From Pseudonocardia sp. DSM 110487 (lineage in GTDB: Bacteria; Actinomycetota; Actinomycetes; Mycobacteriales; Pseudonocardiaceae), in contig NZ_CP080521.1 of assembly GCF_019468565.1 (NCBI RefSeq), positions 7,130,001 to 7,194,000 of the forward strand: 64,000 nucleotides of DNA. Reading direction: 5' to 3'. Both the position numbers and the translations under genes were made by a program. Of this stretch, positions 62,998-64,000 are shown in pieces (within the stretch, counting starts at the first letter, position 1; each line of letters opens with the position of its first letter). A model generated the notes under the pieces. That model was not told where the DNA came from. It did no database searches and saw nothing but the letters and a program-made list of their open reading frames with translations.

Positions 62998-64000
62998 TCA
63001 CCAGCCGTAGAAGACTCGTTCCACCACCGCGCGGGCGCGGCGGGTGGCACGGCGGTAGTCGTCGAGGAAGACGCCGGGGTCGCCGCCGGGCGGGTAGCCG
63101 AGTGCGGAGGCCACCGCCGCGAGCTCCCGGCCCGAGCGGGGCAGCTGGTCGCCGGGCTTGCCCTTGACGAGCATCACGGCGTTGCGGGCGCGCGTGGCCA
63201 TCCGCCAGCCGGTGGTCAGCTCGTCGGCGTCCTCCCGCCGCAGGAGCCCGGCCTCCGCTGCCTCCTGCAGCCCTTCGAGGGTCGATGTCGTGCGCAGCTC
63301 GGGCACGTCGCCCGCGTGCTGCATCTGCAGCAGCTGGACGGTCCACTCGACGTCGGCCAGCCCGCCGTGACCGAGCTTGGTGTGCGTGCCGCGGTCGGCG
63401 CCGCGGGGCAGCCGTTCCTCGTCGACGCGGGCCTTGATCCGCCGGATCTCGGTGACGGTCGCCGCGTCGATACCGGCGGCCGGGTACCGGATCGGGTCGA
63501 CCATGTGCAGGAAGCGCCTGCCGAGGCCGGGGTCGCCCGCCACGGCGCTCGCGCGCAGCAGCGCCTGCGCCTCCCACGGCTCCGACCAGCGCGCGTAGTA
63601 GGCGCGGTAGGACTCCAGCGTCCGGACCAGTGGACCGGACCGGCCTTCGGGGCGCAGGTCGGCGTCGACGACGAGCGCGGGGTCGGGGGTGGGCGCGGCG
63701 AGCTTGCGCCGGACCGTCTCGGCGATGCCCGTTGCCCACTTCGCGGCCTCGTGATCGGAGGCGCCGCTAACAGGCTCGCAGACGAAGATCACGTCGGCGT
63801 CGCTGCCGTACCCGAGCTCGGCCCCGCCGAGCCGCCCCATCCCGATGACGGCGAGCCGCGCGGGCACCGGTTCGGGGACCGACCGCAGGACCACGTCCAG
63901 CGTGGCCTGCAGCACCGCGACCCACACCGAGCTGAGCGCCGCGCACACCTCCTCGACGTCGAGGAGGCCGAGCAGGTCGGCGGACGCCACCCGCAGCAGC
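62998..64000 (-). CDS. glnE: Glutamine synthetase adenylyltransferase/deadenylase, C-terminal part
   Basis: About 334 C-terminal residues of GlnE, which adenylylates and deadenylylates glutamine synthetase; the 5' part lies beyond the window. The second nucleotidyltransferase core is present: VIGMGRLGGAELGYGSDADV then LVVDADLRPEGRSGPLVRTL, YYARWSEPWEAQALLRASAV, RGTHTKLGHGGLADVEWTV and the C-terminal helical GYPPGGDPGVFLDDYRRATR. The frame is open to base 64000. Confidence 0.95.
   Translation of the reverse strand, partial: LLRVASADLLGLLDVEEVCAALSSVWVAVLQATLDVVLRSVPEPVPARLAVIGMGRLGGAELGYGSDADVIFVCEPVSGASDHEAAKWATGIAETVRRKLAAPTPDPALVVDADLRPEGRSGPLVRTLESYRAYYARWSEPWEAQALLRASAVAGDPGLGRRFLHMVDPIRYPAAGIDAATVTEIRRIKARVDEERLPRGADRGTHTKLGHGGLADVEWTVQLLQMQHAGDVPELRTTSTLEGLQEAAEAGLLRREDADELTTGWRMATRARNAVMLVKGKPGDQLPRSGRELAAVASALGYPPGGDPGVFLDDYRRATRRARAVVERVFYGW

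Noticed and set aside
1..64000. tRNA, rRNA or riboswitch genes
   Set aside because: None recognised by eye in the intergenic regions. A covariance-model scan was not possible.

Overview
This window is chromosomal DNA from a very GC-rich actinobacterium, most likely a member of the Pseudonocardiaceae and plausibly Pseudonocardia. Evidence: coding GC around 70-75%, many GTG starts, many leaderless promoters (TAnnnT or CAGGAT about 7-8 nt before the start codon), actinobacterial HemQ, F420/deazaflavin-type and mycothiol-type enzyme families, and a dxs / rnd / DUF3000 / hemE / hemG / hemQ / msrB block. From memory, that block resembles the Mycobacterium tuberculosis Rv2682c-Rv2674 region. No rRNA, tRNA, CRISPR array or insertion sequence was recognised.

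Layout. 0-5 kb: the 3' end of a maleylpyruvate-isomerase-like gene, a zinc alcohol dehydrogenase, an SDR, a GNAT acetyltransferase, a DUF4383 membrane protein and a stand-alone LigD-type polymerase. 5-19 kb: msrB and hemQ; a TetR/NmrA-like pair with a 24-bp operator palindrome; a subtilase followed by a small I9-like protein; hemE-hemG (hemG carries an in-frame repeat insertion); DUF3000; an orphan NarL-type regulator; ribonuclease D; and a dxs - response regulator - histidine kinase operon. 19-27 kb: four tandem paralogous membrane diguanylate cyclases (DGCs). Opposite them lie one seven-codon mini-ORF (MRNRDWT) and an eight-copy 61-bp tandem array in which every unit holds a Shine-Dalgarno sequence and the same six-codon mini-ORF (MRGKNW). 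An MFS transporter follows.

27-38 kb: a polytopic membrane protein of unknown function, a HIT protein, a PPOX protein and the trehalose/glycogen genes treX(glgX)-treY and treZ, split by two opposing genes. 38-51 kb: a LysE exporter, MerR regulator, M50-like protease, deazaflavin enzyme, HbpS/GlcG-like protein, pyruvate kinase, P450/MarR pair, thioesterase, dienelactone hydrolase, O-acetylhomoserine sulfhydrylase, CoA-binding protein, hydrolase/TetR pair and DUF418 protein. 51-60 kb: an acetate-type sensing and transport locus: CBS-DUF294 protein, small two-TM protein, SLC5-fused histidine kinase, receiver-only regulator, a kinase-like protein fused to a DnaQ-type exonuclease, then actP and DUF485 on the other strand. 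60-64 kb: malate dehydrogenase, a second maleylpyruvate-isomerase-like protein, a membrane protein and the 3' part of glnE.

The most unusual element is the mini-ORF array at 25.5-26.0 kb. Its period (61 bp) is not a multiple of three, so it cannot be a repetitive protein on the sense strand. Each unit has its own ribosome site and stop, and the spacer between ORFs contains no T on the sense strand. A related mini-ORF lies at almost the same distance (about 290 bp) from another DGC in the same cluster. This suggests a duplicated module of a micropeptide facing a DGC pair. Other repeats matter too: one 45-bp palindromic repeat ends the exonuclease-fusion gene, and an 89% identical copy sits inside treY, where it supplies a rare TTA codon.
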